A stretch of DNA of 64,000 bases from Chitinophaga barathri (GTDB taxonomy: Bacteria > Bacteroidota > Bacteroidia > Chitinophagales > Chitinophagaceae): assembly GCF_003807585.1 (NCBI RefSeq), contig NZ_RMBX01000016.1, forward strand, positions 1 to 64,000, read 5' to 3'. The notes under the pieces were generated by a model, which ran no database searches, was not told where the DNA came from, and was given only the letters and a program-made list of their open reading frames with translations. This document shows, piece after piece, positions 23,955 through 32,912 of the stretch. Both the position numbers and the translations under genes were made by a program. The stretch's first letter is position 1; the number at the start of each line of letters is the position of its first letter.

Positions 23955-25617
23955 TTTCTGTCCAGTTTTTATAAAGTATCACAACGGTAGTACCGGTTTG
24001 GTTGCTTTGTATGTTCATCTGCACTTGTTTTTCGCGGTTCGTTTTGTTGAACAGGGCAATGCGGTCGCGGGTGAGGCGGATGCCCTGGCGGTCTGAAACA
24101 GCCGTGGGGTTAAAGCCCGGGCCATTATCCGTAATGGAAAATACGATATCCCGTCCTTCCCGGCTAACCCTGATGATCAGTTCGCCCTGTTCTCCTTTTG
24201 CGGCCACGCCATGTTTCACCGCGTTTTCCACCATCGGCTGCGCCAGAAAAGGCGGTACTTCCAGGTCATTCAGCGGCAATAGAGGGTCCAGTTCCAGGCC
24301 GTATTCAAAATTAAAGCGCAGTTTCTCCAGGCGGATGTAATTATCCAGGTGGCGAAGTTCCAGTTCCAGCGGTACGGTTTCCTTCTGGCCGCTTTGCATG
24401 GAATTGCGGAGCAGGGTGGAAAAGCCGGTGAGGTATTCATTGGCTTTGTCCGTCTGCCGGTCGTTTACGAGGCCCTGGATGGAACTGAGCGCGTTAAATA
24501 CAAAGTGCGGGTTTAACTGGGCGTAGAGGGCTTTCATTTCCAGTTTACGCCGGCTCAGTTCACGTTTTCTGCGGCGCGTGATGAAAATAAAAACGACAAG
24601 CATTATCACGAAGATAATGCCTGTTATTTCCAGTATTTTGAACCAGGGCGCCTGGTAATATGCCTCCGGTACATAAAATCCATATCTGTACACCTCCTGT
24701 GGCTTTTCACGGTATCGTACTTCCAGCACCGCATCGTCGCCGGCCTGTAGCGCGCCGGTGATGATCACGGGCCCGGATGATTCCCAGTCCATCTTAAAGC
24801 GGCCACCGGTGATGCGGTACTCAAAAGGTTGTTCATCTTTCGAAAAGGAGGGCCTGCGAAAGAAAAAGGTCAGCCTCGAACCGGGAAAGTATCTTTCCCG
24901 TTTTTCCGGCCCGTTATTACCCGGCCGGTCTTTATAAAAGGCCTCGCCGTTTTCGGACAGCCGCAGCATTTTGATATATGAATTGATGTATGCCTGCTCC
25001 GAGCGCTGCGTAGTATCGTGACCTATCTGGATGACAAACGGTTTAAAGTCTGTGGGTTTACGTACGAAACCAATACGCTGGAGCTTCAGGCCGTCTTTGC
25101 GGCGAAGTTCTATCAACAGGCTGTCTCCCACCGCCAGCGTGTCTTTGAACAGCCACCAGGAAATTCTATACCCGCCGTCTTTATTGCTGCGTATCCATGG
25201 ATCTTCGAAGGACGGCATGGTTTCCACCGGTTTCCAGTCCTTTATGCGGCCATTATGTGTGATGCGCACTTCCATCCTGTCCGTTTTATAATAATCCTGG
25301 CTGCTGGTTTTCTGATCTGTAAAAAACTGCCCGGAAAGACGCGGGGATGACCAGTATTTATGATCCGCTTCCACGATGCTCACCGTCAGGTCCCTGCTGT
25401 AGGTATCGTATGCGAAAAGCTGCGAAGCTGAATCGATGAAGACGGGGTCTCGTTTGGGGGTTTGTTTTGGAACGAAATAATTGGCATGTACCGTCACTAT
25501 CGTTTTCTGCAATAGAAAATAGTGGCTCATGTCATGGTCCTCAAAAAATACCTGCGCCCTGGCGCTCATTGCGCCTGCAAAAGAGAGAAAACAAAAGAGT
25601 GCGAAAATTTTCTTCAT
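23947..25617 (-). CDS. LytS-type sensor histidine kinase with periplasmic sensor region
   Basis: The 556-residue protein starts with a signal-like hydrophobic segment (MKKIFALFCFLSFAGAMSA). A periplasmic domain of about 310 residues with no recognised fold follows, then one membrane helix (about 335-355, TGIIFVIMLVVFIFITRRR). The His_kinase module has the phosphoacceptor region LNPHFVFNALSSIQG, and an HATPase has QPMVENAVKHG and DNGPGFN. The longer frame to 25674 adds 19 residues before the signal sequence and is rejected. It forms a two-component pair with the overlapping LytTR regulator. The signal sensed is unknown. Confidence 0.92.
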   Translation of the reverse strand: MKKIFALFCFLSFAGAMSARAQVFFEDHDMSHYFLLQKTIVTVHANYFVPKQTPKRDPVFIDSASQLFAYDTYSRDLTVSIVEADHKYWSSPRLSGQFFTDQKTSSQDYYKTDRMEVRITHNGRIKDWKPVETMPSFEDPWIRSNKDGGYRISWWLFKDTLAVGDSLLIELRRKDGLKLQRIGFVRKPTDFKPFVIQIGHDTTQRSEQAYINSYIKMLRLSENGEAFYKDRPGNNGPEKRERYFPGSRLTFFFRRPSFSKDEQPFEYRITGGRFKMDWESSGPVIITGALQAGDDAVLEVRYREKPQEVYRYGFYVPEAYYQAPWFKILEITGIIFVIMLVVFIFITRRRKRELSRRKLEMKALYAQLNPHFVFNALSSIQGLVNDRQTDKANEYLTGFSTLLRNSMQSGQKETVPLELELRHLDNYIRLEKLRFNFEYGLELDPLLPLNDLEVPPFLAQPMVENAVKHGVAAKGEQGELIIRVSREGRDIVFSITDNGPGFNPTAVSDRQGIRLTRDRIALFNKTNREKQVQMNIQSNQTGTTVVILYKNWTENA

Positions 25618-25749
25618 AAGATGAATTCTAAAGTTAATGCTGATTTTTTTACAAATCTTCACGATTTGCAGCATTGGGTGAACGGCTTTCCTGAATTCCG
25701 GGGCTTTGCGTTTGAATTCTGTAAAACAGCCGCCAATTTGAATATTCCC

Positions 25750-25757
25750 TAAATTTG
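25750..25757 (+). promoter_or_regulatory. -7 promoter element of the glutamate synthase-like gene
   Basis: TAAATTTG matches TAnnTTTG exactly, 23 bp before the ATG at 25781. Confidence 0.5.
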
Positions 25758-25780
25758 CAGTTGATTAAAAACGACCAACA

Positions 25781-27367
25781 ATGCGGAAAGGATTTATTAT
25801 CAGTGCGGTCATCGGGATAATCGGCGCATTCCTCCTCGGATTTTTCGCCAGCCCCTGGTGGTACGTACTGCTGGCTCTGATTATCACGCTCTTTATCATG
25901 GGGATCAACGACATGCGGCAAACCAGTCACTCCATCATGCGCACCTACCCTGTATTTGGCAGGATGCGTTACTGGATGGAAGCCCTCCGCCCCAAAATGT
26001 ACCAGTATTTCGTGGAATCCGACATAGACGGGCGGCCTATCAACCGCATAGACCGCTCCACCATCTACCAGCGCGCCAAACGCGAAATGGACACCATGCC
26101 TTTCGGCACCCAGCTGGATGTGTACGAAGAAGGTTACGAATGGATGAGCCATTCCATTTCCCCCAAAGACTTTCACAACCTGGACCATAAACCCCGCGTA
26201 ACGATCGGCAATAAAGACTGTACACAGCCTTATTCCGCCAGTATCTTCAACGTATCCGCCATGAGCTTCGGCTCGCTGAGCAGCAATGCAATAGAGGCCC
26301 TGAACGCGGGCGCAAAGATCGGCAACTTCGCTCACAACACCGGCGAAGGCGGCCTCAGTCCTTATCACCTGAAACACAACGGGGACATTATCTGGCAGAT
26401 AGGCACCGGTTATTTTGGCTGCCGCGACGATGACGGGAAGTTCTCCGATGAACTGTTCGCCCAAAATGTTGCCGCCCCTCAGATCAGGATGGTGGAACTC
26501 AAACTTTCACAAGGCGCAAAACCCGGCCACGGCGGCATCCTTCCCGCTAAAAAGAACACACCGGAAATTGCTGCCATCCGCCACGTGAAGCCCGGCACCA
26601 CGATCTATTCCCCGCCCTATCACAGCGCGTTCACGAACCCGAAAGAACTCGTGCAGTTCATTCACAGGATGCGCCGGCTGTCCGGCGGCAAACCCGTAGG
26701 GTTCAAACTGTGTATCGGCCGCAAAAGCGAATTTATCGGCATCTGCAAAGCCATGCTGGAGCTGGACATCTACCCGGACTTCATCACCGTGGACGGTGGC
26801 GAAGGCGGCACCGGCGCCGCTCCCCAGGAATTCTCCAATCACGTGGGCGCTCCCCTGCTGGACGGGCTTGCCTTTGTACACAATATGCTCGTAGGTTTTA
26901 ATATCCGCCAGCATATCAAGATCATTGCCTCCGGCAAGATATTGTCCGGCTTCCACCTGCTGCGCGCCATCGCGCTGGGGGCGGACGCCTGCAGTAGCGC
27001 AAGGGCGATGATGATGGCCATCGGATGTATCCAGGCGCTGCAATGCAACTCAAACAAATGCCCGACCGGCGTAGCCACACAGGACCCGGCCCTTTCCATC
27101 GGACTGGTGGTGAGCGATAAAAAACAACGCGTGGCGAATTATCACGAAGACACGGTGAAATCATTCGTGGAGCTTATGGGCGCCGCCGGCATTGATGATT
27201 ATAAAAAGCTGACCCGCTCGCATATCTACCGCCGCGTATTTATGAACGAAGTGCGTACTTTCGAAGATATTTTCCCTTCGCTGGAGCCCAGCTGCATGAT
27301 CACGAACAAGATCCCGGAGAAATACAAACAGGATTACGAAATGGCCCACCCGGACCGCTGGTATTAA
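25781..27367 (+). CDS. FMN-binding glutamate synthase-family protein, membrane-anchored
   Basis: The 528-residue protein has two N-terminal hydrophobic segments (about residues 5-22 and 27-42), then a GltB-type FMN/2-oxoglutarate barrel. Family motifs include MSFGSLSSNAIEALNAGAKIG, NTGEGGLSPYHL, PGHGGILPAKKNTPEIA, FITVDGGEGGTGAAPQEF and CNSNKCPTGVATQDP, the latter carrying Fe-S cluster cysteines. It lacks the amidotransferase domain of true GOGAT. The stand-alone enzymes use an FMN barrel, but their physiological substrate is uncertain. It has its own promoter element and terminator, so it is monocistronic. Confidence 0.92.
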   Translation: MRKGFIISAVIGIIGAFLLGFFASPWWYVLLALIITLFIMGINDMRQTSHSIMRTYPVFGRMRYWMEALRPKMYQYFVESDIDGRPINRIDRSTIYQRAKREMDTMPFGTQLDVYEEGYEWMSHSISPKDFHNLDHKPRVTIGNKDCTQPYSASIFNVSAMSFGSLSSNAIEALNAGAKIGNFAHNTGEGGLSPYHLKHNGDIIWQIGTGYFGCRDDDGKFSDELFAQNVAAPQIRMVELKLSQGAKPGHGGILPAKKNTPEIAAIRHVKPGTTIYSPPYHSAFTNPKELVQFIHRMRRLSGGKPVGFKLCIGRKSEFIGICKAMLELDIYPDFITVDGGEGGTGAAPQEFSNHVGAPLLDGLAFVHNMLVGFNIRQHIKIIASGKILSGFHLLRAIALGADACSSARAMMMAIGCIQALQCNSNKCPTGVATQDPALSIGLVVSDKKQRVANYHEDTVKSFVELMGAAGIDDYKKLTRSHIYRRVFMNEVRTFEDIFPSLEPSCMITNKIPEKYKQDYEMAHPDRWY

Positions 27368-27386
27368 ATAAAACGTTTTCAAAAAT

Positions 27387-27420
27387 CGGCTGTTCCTCCC
27401 GGGAGCAGCCGCTTTTTTCT
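27387..27420 (+). terminator. Terminator of the glutamate synthase-like gene
   Basis: An 11-bp GC-rich stem (about 27387-27397 against 27401-27411, with wobble pairs) is followed by a run of T (27412-27418). It ends 14 bp before the start of the next gene. Confidence 0.8.
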
Positions 27421-27421
27421 T

Positions 27422-27429
27422 TACATTTA
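27422..27429 (+). promoter_or_regulatory. -7-like element 4 nt before the AlkZ-like gene start
   Basis: TACATTTA (one mismatch to TAnnTTTG) is followed by AGAC and ATG. It directly abuts the T-tract of the preceding terminator and would give a leaderless or nearly leaderless mRNA. Confidence 0.35.
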
Positions 27430-27433
27430 AGAC

Positions 27434-28447
27434 ATGAAACCCGCCGATCTCGTCCAGCTCCGTTTGCACAACCAGCAGATCACCGAGCCTGCCTGCAAAA
27501 GCCCCGAAGAAGTGGTACAGGCGATGATCGCCGTTCAGGCGCAGGATTATGCGCCTTCCAAATTCTCCCTCCGCCTGCGCCTGCCCGGGCTTACCGAAGC
27601 GGCGGCAGACAAGGCTTTCAACGAAGGAAAAATATTACGCACGCACCTCATGCGCCCCACCTGGCACTTCGCCGGCCCCGCCGATATCCGGTGGTTGCTG
27701 GCGCTTACCGCGCCAAGGGTACACCAGGCCAATGCTTATTATTACCGGCAGCTGGGGCTGGATAAAACCGTGTTTTCAATATCCTGTAAAGTGATTGAAA
27801 AAACACTGGCGGGCAATCATCTCACCCGTGCGGAGCTGAACGAGGCATTTAAAAAAGCAAAGGTGGACGCGAAAGAACTGAGGCTTGCCTACCTGCTGAT
27901 GTACGCCGAACTGGAAGGCATCATTTGCAGCGGGCCGAGGATCGGTAAACAGTTCACTTACGCTTTGCTGGAAGAAAGAGTACCCCCCGTCAGAAAGATG
28001 AGTACGGAAGAAGCCCTGGCGCAATTCCTCCACCGCTTTTTTATTACAAGAGGCCCCGCCACCATACAGGATTTCGTGTATTGGTCGGGGTTAACCATAA
28101 AAGAAGCCAGAGCCGGACTGGACGGCCTGCCCTCTTCCATTGAAAAAGAAGGGGATTATTATTTTGTGCCGGCTACACCCAAAGCCGCCACGCTCCGGCA
28201 GACCACCTTCATCATGCCTGATTATGAAGAATACGGCATGAGTTATAAAGACAAAAGTTTCCTTAACAATCACCCCGGCCCCCGCAAATACCTCCACAAT
28301 TTCGTGGTGGATGGCAGGATAAGGGGTACCTGGCTGAAAGATGAAAAAGGTAAAATACAGACCGATTTCCCCATCCCCCTGGATAAAAAAGAAGAAAAAG
28401 CCGTAAAGGCAGCCATTGACGATTACCTGGATTTCTTTGAAAAGTAA
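27434..28447 (+). CDS. AlkZ-like winged-helix DNA glycosylase family protein
   Basis: The 337-residue protein belongs to the HTH_42/AlkZ family. It has the catalytic-type QxQ sequence MIAVQAQDY (about residues 34-42), LRTHLMRPTWHFAGPADIRWLL (about 72-93) with the conserved H-x-R-x-x-W-H pattern, and a C-terminal portion with FIMPDYEEYGMSY. Studied members (AlkZ, AlkX) excise bulky or cross-linked alkylated bases. This protein may do DNA repair, but substrate range cannot be predicted. It is monocistronic. Confidence 0.88.
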   Translation: MKPADLVQLRLHNQQITEPACKSPEEVVQAMIAVQAQDYAPSKFSLRLRLPGLTEAAADKAFNEGKILRTHLMRPTWHFAGPADIRWLLALTAPRVHQANAYYYRQLGLDKTVFSISCKVIEKTLAGNHLTRAELNEAFKKAKVDAKELRLAYLLMYAELEGIICSGPRIGKQFTYALLEERVPPVRKMSTEEALAQFLHRFFITRGPATIQDFVYWSGLTIKEARAGLDGLPSSIEKEGDYYFVPATPKAATLRQTTFIMPDYEEYGMSYKDKSFLNNHPGPRKYLHNFVVDGRIRGTWLKDEKGKIQTDFPIPLDKKEEKAVKAAIDDYLDFFEK

Positions 28448-28813
28448 GGGTCTCACCGATTAAACTCTTCCGCGACTTTCCGGTGGTCCTGATAAAATAT
28501 TAACCGGTTCAACGGCGGATCAGGTCCGCCTCATCTCCACCTCAACTCCGCTTTGCCTATACCTCTCCTATATCTACCCTGGCTGTTCTCCGGCTAATGC
28601 ACTGTTATTTCAAGGCTATCCGCGGGCAAAAGGCAAAATACTATCATACCGGTACTTTCCACCGGCTGGGGGCCAACTGTAAAGAGATGGGGAAATGATT
28701 TCTTTTTCCCTGGATATCAATCATTTAACCCGCTGCAAAATTACCACAGCCCACTGCGGTAAGAATATCAAATTAAATTAATATATTTATATTAATAACG
28801 TTTGATTACGCAT
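28448..28813. other. 366-bp intergenic region with hairpins
   Basis: No credible gene is seen. It holds a 6-bp GC hairpin at 28514-28530 without a T run, and a perfect AT inverted repeat at 28777-28796 just before the methyltransferase gene. The 3' part is strongly AT-rich, as expected for a promoter. Confidence 0.45.
28777..28796. promoter_or_regulatory. AT-rich 20-bp inverted repeat
   Basis: Arms ATTAATATA (28777-28785) and TATATTAAT (28788-28796) flank a 2-bp centre and end 17 bp upstream of the methyltransferase start. This could be an operator or simply the promoter's AT-rich core. Confidence 0.3.
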
Positions 28814-29356
28814 ATGAAAATGAACGAGCGATTCAACTGGGCAGTGGAAATGCTGCATGTGCATCCCGACGATCGTATTCTGGAGATTGGTTGCGGGCAT
28901 GGCATTGCAGTTTCACTCATAGCGCCGCAGTTAAAAAAAGGCTTCATCACAGCCATAGACAGTTCCCCGGCTATGATAGACAAGGCCATACGGAAAAACG
29001 CAGGATTAAAAGCCTCCTTCGTCAATGGATCATTGATTGAAGCGCCGCTCAAAGACCGGCAGTTCGACAAGATCTTCGCCTTTAACGTGAACGTGTTCCA
29101 CAAAGACGCCGAAAAAGAACTGGAACTGATCCGGGATTACCTGGCTCCGCTGGGCGCATTGTACATTTTCCACCAGCCGCCACCCACCGATAATATCGAT
29201 GTCGTAAAGTCCTTTGCGGACAAGATCTCCGGCGAACTGGCAAAAGGAGGATACCTCATCCGCGACGTGCTGTACAAGCGAATTTCACCAAGTCCCTGCG
29301 TTTGTATTATCTCCCAGCCCTCAGTGATTGCGGGCAGCTCCCGGGCCACGGCCTGA
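28814..29356 (+). CDS. Class I SAM-dependent methyltransferase
   Basis: The 180-residue protein has SAM motif I ILEIGCGHGIAVSLIA (about residues 20-35), the acidic loop FITAIDSSPAMIDKA and a motif near FDKIFAFNVNVFHKD. It is short for the family and has no C-terminal substrate domain, so the acceptor cannot be inferred. The longest frame begins with TTG 28802; ATG 28814 is preferred. The C-terminus (SSRATA) overlaps nothing and ends 62 bp before the helicase gene on the same strand. Confidence 0.88.
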   Translation: MKMNERFNWAVEMLHVHPDDRILEIGCGHGIAVSLIAPQLKKGFITAIDSSPAMIDKAIRKNAGLKASFVNGSLIEAPLKDRQFDKIFAFNVNVFHKDAEKELELIRDYLAPLGALYIFHQPPPTDNIDVVKSFADKISGELAKGGYLIRDVLYKRISPSPCVCIISQPSVIAGSSRATA

Positions 29357-29385
29357 ACTATTCCTCCGCCCAGCGGGAATTTGCC

Positions 29386-29393
29386 TACCTTTG
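29386..29393 (+). promoter_or_regulatory. -7 promoter element of the DEAD-box helicase gene
   Basis: TACCTTTG matches TAnnTTTG exactly, 25 bp before the ATG at 29419. Confidence 0.5.
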
Positions 29394-29418
29394 TACCCTT
29401 TAGTACAAGCAGTCTCGC

Positions 29419-30660
29419 ATGAAATTTGAACAATACCGCATTTCGGAAGAATTAAAAAGAAGCCTCGAAGAACTGGGTTTTAAAAGGCCCACTGACATAC
29501 AATACAAGGCCATTCCCTCCATTCTGAAAGGGGACGATGTACTGGCCATTGCACAAACCGGCACCGGCAAAACCGCCGCTTTTGCCATTCCCATCATACA
29601 GCTTTTACAACAACGGAGCCGCTCCCGCACCAAAGGTGAGGTAAAATGCCTCGTAATGGTGCCTACCCGCGAGCTGGCCGTCCAGATATCCGATGTGTTC
29701 AAACACCTCGCTAAATACACCAAAGTGGACATCATGGGCCTTTACGGCGGCGTGGAACAGGAAGCGCAGATCAAAAAGCTGGACAAAGGCGTGGATATCC
29801 TGATCGCCACCCCCGGCCGTATGTTCGACCTCGTCAGCCAGGGCCACCTGGACCTCGGCCATGTACAAACCCTCATCCTCGACGAAGCGGACCATATGCT
29901 GGACCTTGGCTTCATCCGCGACATAAGGGACGTGATCAAACACCTCCCCCGCAACCACCAGACGCTTTTTTTCTCCGCCACCATCGACGAAGAGATCAAA
30001 GACCTGGCGTATTCCATCGTACGCAATCCCATCCGCATCCAGATATCACCGGACGATCCTGTGTCCAAAAACGTGAACCACTCCGTGGCTTTTGTGAGTA
30101 TGGACGACAAACGTTTTTTCCTTGAAAGGCTGGTCCGTGAATTCCCCGAGAATAAGGTCCTCGTATTTGTCCGCACAAAAGTAAGAGCGGAAAGAGTAGC
30201 CCTGGCTATGGAGCGCGTGAGTATCAAAAGCCTGGTGATGCACGGCGGCAAGGAGCAGGCAGACAGGCTGAGCGTGATGAATGAATTCAGGAAAGGAGAC
30301 GTGCGGATACTGGTCACTACCGATGTGAATGCCCGCGGCATTGATATCCCCAATGTGGATTATGTCGTGAATTATGATATGCCGGAAGAGCCGGAAAACT
30401 ATGTACACCGCGTGGGCCGTACCGGCCGCGGCGTACAGAAAGGGCAGGCCGTATCTTTCTGCGCCCCCGAAGAAAAACCGCTGCTGGATGCCATCCAGCA
30501 ATACACCGGCAGGGAGATACAGGTGATGACCATCAACAAGTCCGATTACCAGGAAACCATCCGTTTCTCCGAAGAAGTACCCAACGATAACTGGCAGCTT
30601 CTGATAGACGAACACGAAAAAGCCATGAAAGGCGCAAAAAGGAAAAAGAAAAAGAAGTAA
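29419..30660 (+). CDS. DEAD-box RNA helicase (RhlE-like)
   Basis: The 413-residue protein has all helicase core motifs: Q-motif (FKRPTDIQYKAIP), motif I AQTGTGKT, Ia PTRELAVQ, II DEAD (LILDEADHML), III SAT, and in the second RecA domain VRTKVRAERVA, TDVNARGIDI and HRVGRTGRG. The C-terminus is a short lysine-rich tail (KRKKKKK) that may bind RNA. RhlE-type helicases act in ribosome assembly and mRNA turnover, often cold-induced. It is full length and has its own promoter element. The symbol is withheld because Bacteroidota have several paralogues. Confidence 0.95.
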   Translation: MKFEQYRISEELKRSLEELGFKRPTDIQYKAIPSILKGDDVLAIAQTGTGKTAAFAIPIIQLLQQRSRSRTKGEVKCLVMVPTRELAVQISDVFKHLAKYTKVDIMGLYGGVEQEAQIKKLDKGVDILIATPGRMFDLVSQGHLDLGHVQTLILDEADHMLDLGFIRDIRDVIKHLPRNHQTLFFSATIDEEIKDLAYSIVRNPIRIQISPDDPVSKNVNHSVAFVSMDDKRFFLERLVREFPENKVLVFVRTKVRAERVALAMERVSIKSLVMHGGKEQADRLSVMNEFRKGDVRILVTTDVNARGIDIPNVDYVVNYDMPEEPENYVHRVGRTGRGVQKGQAVSFCAPEEKPLLDAIQQYTGREIQVMTINKSDYQETIRFSEEVPNDNWQLLIDEHEKAMKGAKRKKKKK

Positions 30661-30670
30661 ATGATTATTT

Positions 30671-30692
30671 TTATCGGAAGCTACTCCGATAA
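30671..30692 (+). promoter_or_regulatory. Inverted repeat touching the start of the DUF1080 gene
   Basis: Perfect 8-bp arms TTATCGGA and TCCGATAA flank 6 bp. The repeat ends 2 bp before the ATG at 30695. In RNA it would form a hairpin against the start codon; in DNA it could be an operator. Confidence 0.4.
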
Positions 30693-30694
30693 TT

Positions 30695-31495
30695 ATGATC
30701 AAAAAACTCTGGTGCTGCCTGCTGGCAGCCACAACCCTTTCCACGTATGCGCAGGCACAGGAAAAAGGCAAATGGGAACCCCTGTTCAACGGTAAAGACA
30801 TCAGCAACTGGTTCGTAAAGATCCACCATCACCCTACCGGTGACAACTACGGCAATACCTTCCGGGTGAAAGACAGCATGATACAGGTCCGCTATGACCA
30901 GTACGGCGACTTCAACGACCAGTTTGGCCATCTCTATTTTAAACAGCCTTACTCCTACTATCATCTCCAGCTGGAATACCGCTTTGTAGGGGAATGGTAC
31001 AAAAGCGCCCCCTCCTACACCATCCTGAACAGCGGGGTGATGTTTCACTCCCAGGACCCGCGCACCATGCCCATGGAGCAGGATTGGCCTATTTCCATCG
31101 AAATGCAGTTCCTGGCGGGGTTAGGTGATGGAAAACCCCGGCCTACCGGCAATATGTGCTCTCCCGGCACACATATTGTGTACCAAGGCAAACTGGACAC
31201 CCGGCATTGTATCAATTCCACCTCCAAAACCTATGAAGGGGAACAATGGGTAAAAGCCGAACTGATCGTGCTGGGCGATTCCCTGATCACGCACATCATC
31301 AACGGCGATACCGTTTTACAATATTCCAAACCCCAGATAGGCGGCCCCGTGGTGAACCGCTACGATCCCGCCCAAAAGACAGACGGCAAACTGCTTTCCT
31401 CCGGCTTTATAGCCCTCCAGAGCGAAGGCCAGCCCATCGACTTCAGGAATATCCGGATCATGAACCTGGAAGGGATCGTGAACAGGAAAAAATAA
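30695..31495 (+). CDS. DUF1080 secreted protein (3-keto-disaccharide hydrolase-like)
   Basis: The 266-residue protein has a signal peptide (about residues 1-21, ending TYAQAQ) and then a jelly-roll DUF1080 domain starting WEPLFNGKDISNWFVKI. Later motifs are NSGVMFHSQDPRTMPMEQDWPISIEMQFLAG-type and the C-terminal GFIALQSEGQPIDFRNIRI, which are typical. DUF1080 proteins are concanavalin-like beta sandwiches; some have been shown to hydrolyse 3-keto-glycosides. It should be periplasmic or extracellular. It is monocistronic, with a hairpin at the start and a terminator after. Confidence 0.9.
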   Translation: MIKKLWCCLLAATTLSTYAQAQEKGKWEPLFNGKDISNWFVKIHHHPTGDNYGNTFRVKDSMIQVRYDQYGDFNDQFGHLYFKQPYSYYHLQLEYRFVGEWYKSAPSYTILNSGVMFHSQDPRTMPMEQDWPISIEMQFLAGLGDGKPRPTGNMCSPGTHIVYQGKLDTRHCINSTSKTYEGEQWVKAELIVLGDSLITHIINGDTVLQYSKPQIGGPVVNRYDPAQKTDGKLLSSGFIALQSEGQPIDFRNIRIMNLEGIVNRKK

Positions 31496-31512
31496 AGCAC
31501 AACATCTGTTGT

Positions 31513-31560
31513 AAGCGGGTGCAGGTACGGATCAAGCCGTCTCCGCACCCGCTTTGTTAT
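31513..31560 (+). terminator. Terminator of the DUF1080 gene
   Basis: A perfect 10-bp stem (31513-31522 against 31545-31554) is followed by T-rich sequence, 18 bp after the stop codon. Confidence 0.75.
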
Positions 31561-31664
31561 ATTTATGCAACCCCGTTCCCATTTTTATTTTTTAACCGTA
31601 TTTTACTGCTGACATACGGCTGTCATAACCCTGTAAGAGATTTGTATCATCAAACACACATGAT

Positions 31665-32858
31665 ATGAAACAGATCTTTTTCACCCTGACTATTGCTGTT
31701 ATCACGTTATTTGCGAACGCGCAACCCAAAAAACCTAACAATATGTTTACTGTAAAGCCCTTTAAGATCGAAGTGCAACAATCCGTACTGGATGATCTGC
31801 AACACCGCCTCAGCCAGACACGCTGGCCGGAATCCCCTGAGAATGTAGGATGGAAATACGGTACCGACCCGGTGTATCTCCAAAGCCTCGTTGCCTACTG
31901 GCAAAAAGGTTACGACTGGCGCAAACAGGAAGCCGCCCTCAACAAGTTCCCGCAGTACACCGTGGAAATAGACGGGCTCACCATTCACTTCCTCCACATC
32001 AAAGGCAAAGGGAAAAACCCCAAGCCCCTGCTGCTTTCGCACGGCTGGCCGGATTGTTTTTACCGCTTCATCAAAGTCATTCCCTTGCTGACCGAAGGAG
32101 AGCAGAGTTACGATGTGGTGATCCCTTCCATTCCCGGCTTCGGGTTCTCCAGCCACGAGGCCCTCACAGACCACGGCTCCGCGAAGATCTTTGCCACGCT
32201 GATGAAAGACGTGCTGGGCTACAAAACCTTTGTGGCAGCGGGCGGCGATGTTGGTTCCCTCATCACCAAATCGATCGCCAATCTTTATCCTGAAAACGTC
32301 ACCGCTATCCATCTCTCGGACGTTGGTTACCCCAATGGCTCGGAAGACTGGAGCACCATGAGCAAACCCGAACAGGAATTTGGCCAGTTTATCCAGCAGT
32401 GGTGGTATACGGAAGGCGCATACGCCATGCTGCACGCTACCAAGCCGCAAACACAAGCCATTGGCCTGAACGACTCTCCCGCCGGCCTTGCCTCCTGGAT
32501 CATCGAGAAGTTTAATACCTGGCGCACACCGGATGGCACTATCGAGGATCATTTTACCAAAGACGAGCTGCTCACCAATATCATGATCTACTGGGTGAGC
32601 CAGACGATCAATTCTTCCATGCGCTCCTATGCCGTAGGTGCCCACCAGCAGCTGGCTTCCGCGAATAAGGTAAATACGCCCACCGGCGTGGCGGTATTCC
32701 CCGGCGATGCGCCGATGCCGCGTGAGTGGGCCGAAAGAAATGTAAATGTGAAACGGTTTACCGTCATGCCGAAAGGCGGGCACTTTGCTGCGTTGGAAAC
32801 GCCACAGGAATGGGTAAATGAACTGAATGCATTTTTCTGGAGCGATGCCGCGAAATAA
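31665..32858 (+). CDS. Secreted epoxide hydrolase-like alpha/beta hydrolase
   Basis: The 397-residue protein has a signal peptide (about residues 1-19, ending LFANAQ). An epoxide-hydrolase N-terminal lid (FKIEVQQSVLDDLQHRLSQ-type) is followed by an alpha/beta hydrolase fold. Motifs are LLSHGWPDCFYRF (oxyanion HGWP), nucleophile AAGGDVGS with Asp, and KGGHFAALE with the catalytic His near the C-terminus. The Asp nucleophile and HGWP motif support epoxide hydrolase chemistry; the substrate is unknown. It is expected in the periplasm. It converges with the DUF6169 pseudogene across a shared terminator. Confidence 0.9.
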   Translation: MKQIFFTLTIAVITLFANAQPKKPNNMFTVKPFKIEVQQSVLDDLQHRLSQTRWPESPENVGWKYGTDPVYLQSLVAYWQKGYDWRKQEAALNKFPQYTVEIDGLTIHFLHIKGKGKNPKPLLLSHGWPDCFYRFIKVIPLLTEGEQSYDVVIPSIPGFGFSSHEALTDHGSAKIFATLMKDVLGYKTFVAAGGDVGSLITKSIANLYPENVTAIHLSDVGYPNGSEDWSTMSKPEQEFGQFIQQWWYTEGAYAMLHATKPQTQAIGLNDSPAGLASWIIEKFNTWRTPDGTIEDHFTKDELLTNIMIYWVSQTINSSMRSYAVGAHQQLASANKVNTPTGVAVFPGDAPMPREWAERNVNVKRFTVMPKGGHFAALETPQEWVNELNAFFWSDAAK

Positions 32859-32885
32859 AACAAAGGATTGTTTTATATAAACGAA

Positions 32886-32912
32886 GAAAGGCTGCTTATA
32901 GCGGCCTTTCTT
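32886..32912. terminator. Bidirectional terminator after the epoxide hydrolase-like gene
   Basis: A stem of about 10 bp (32886-32895 against 32901-32910, one mismatch) is followed by TTTG. It sits 27 bp past the hydrolase stop and overlaps the end of the DUF6169 frame at 32896. Confidence 0.65.

Noticed and set aside
28514..28530. 6-bp GC hairpin as a terminator of the AlkZ-like gene
   Set aside because: No T run follows on either strand and it is 67 bp past the stop codon.
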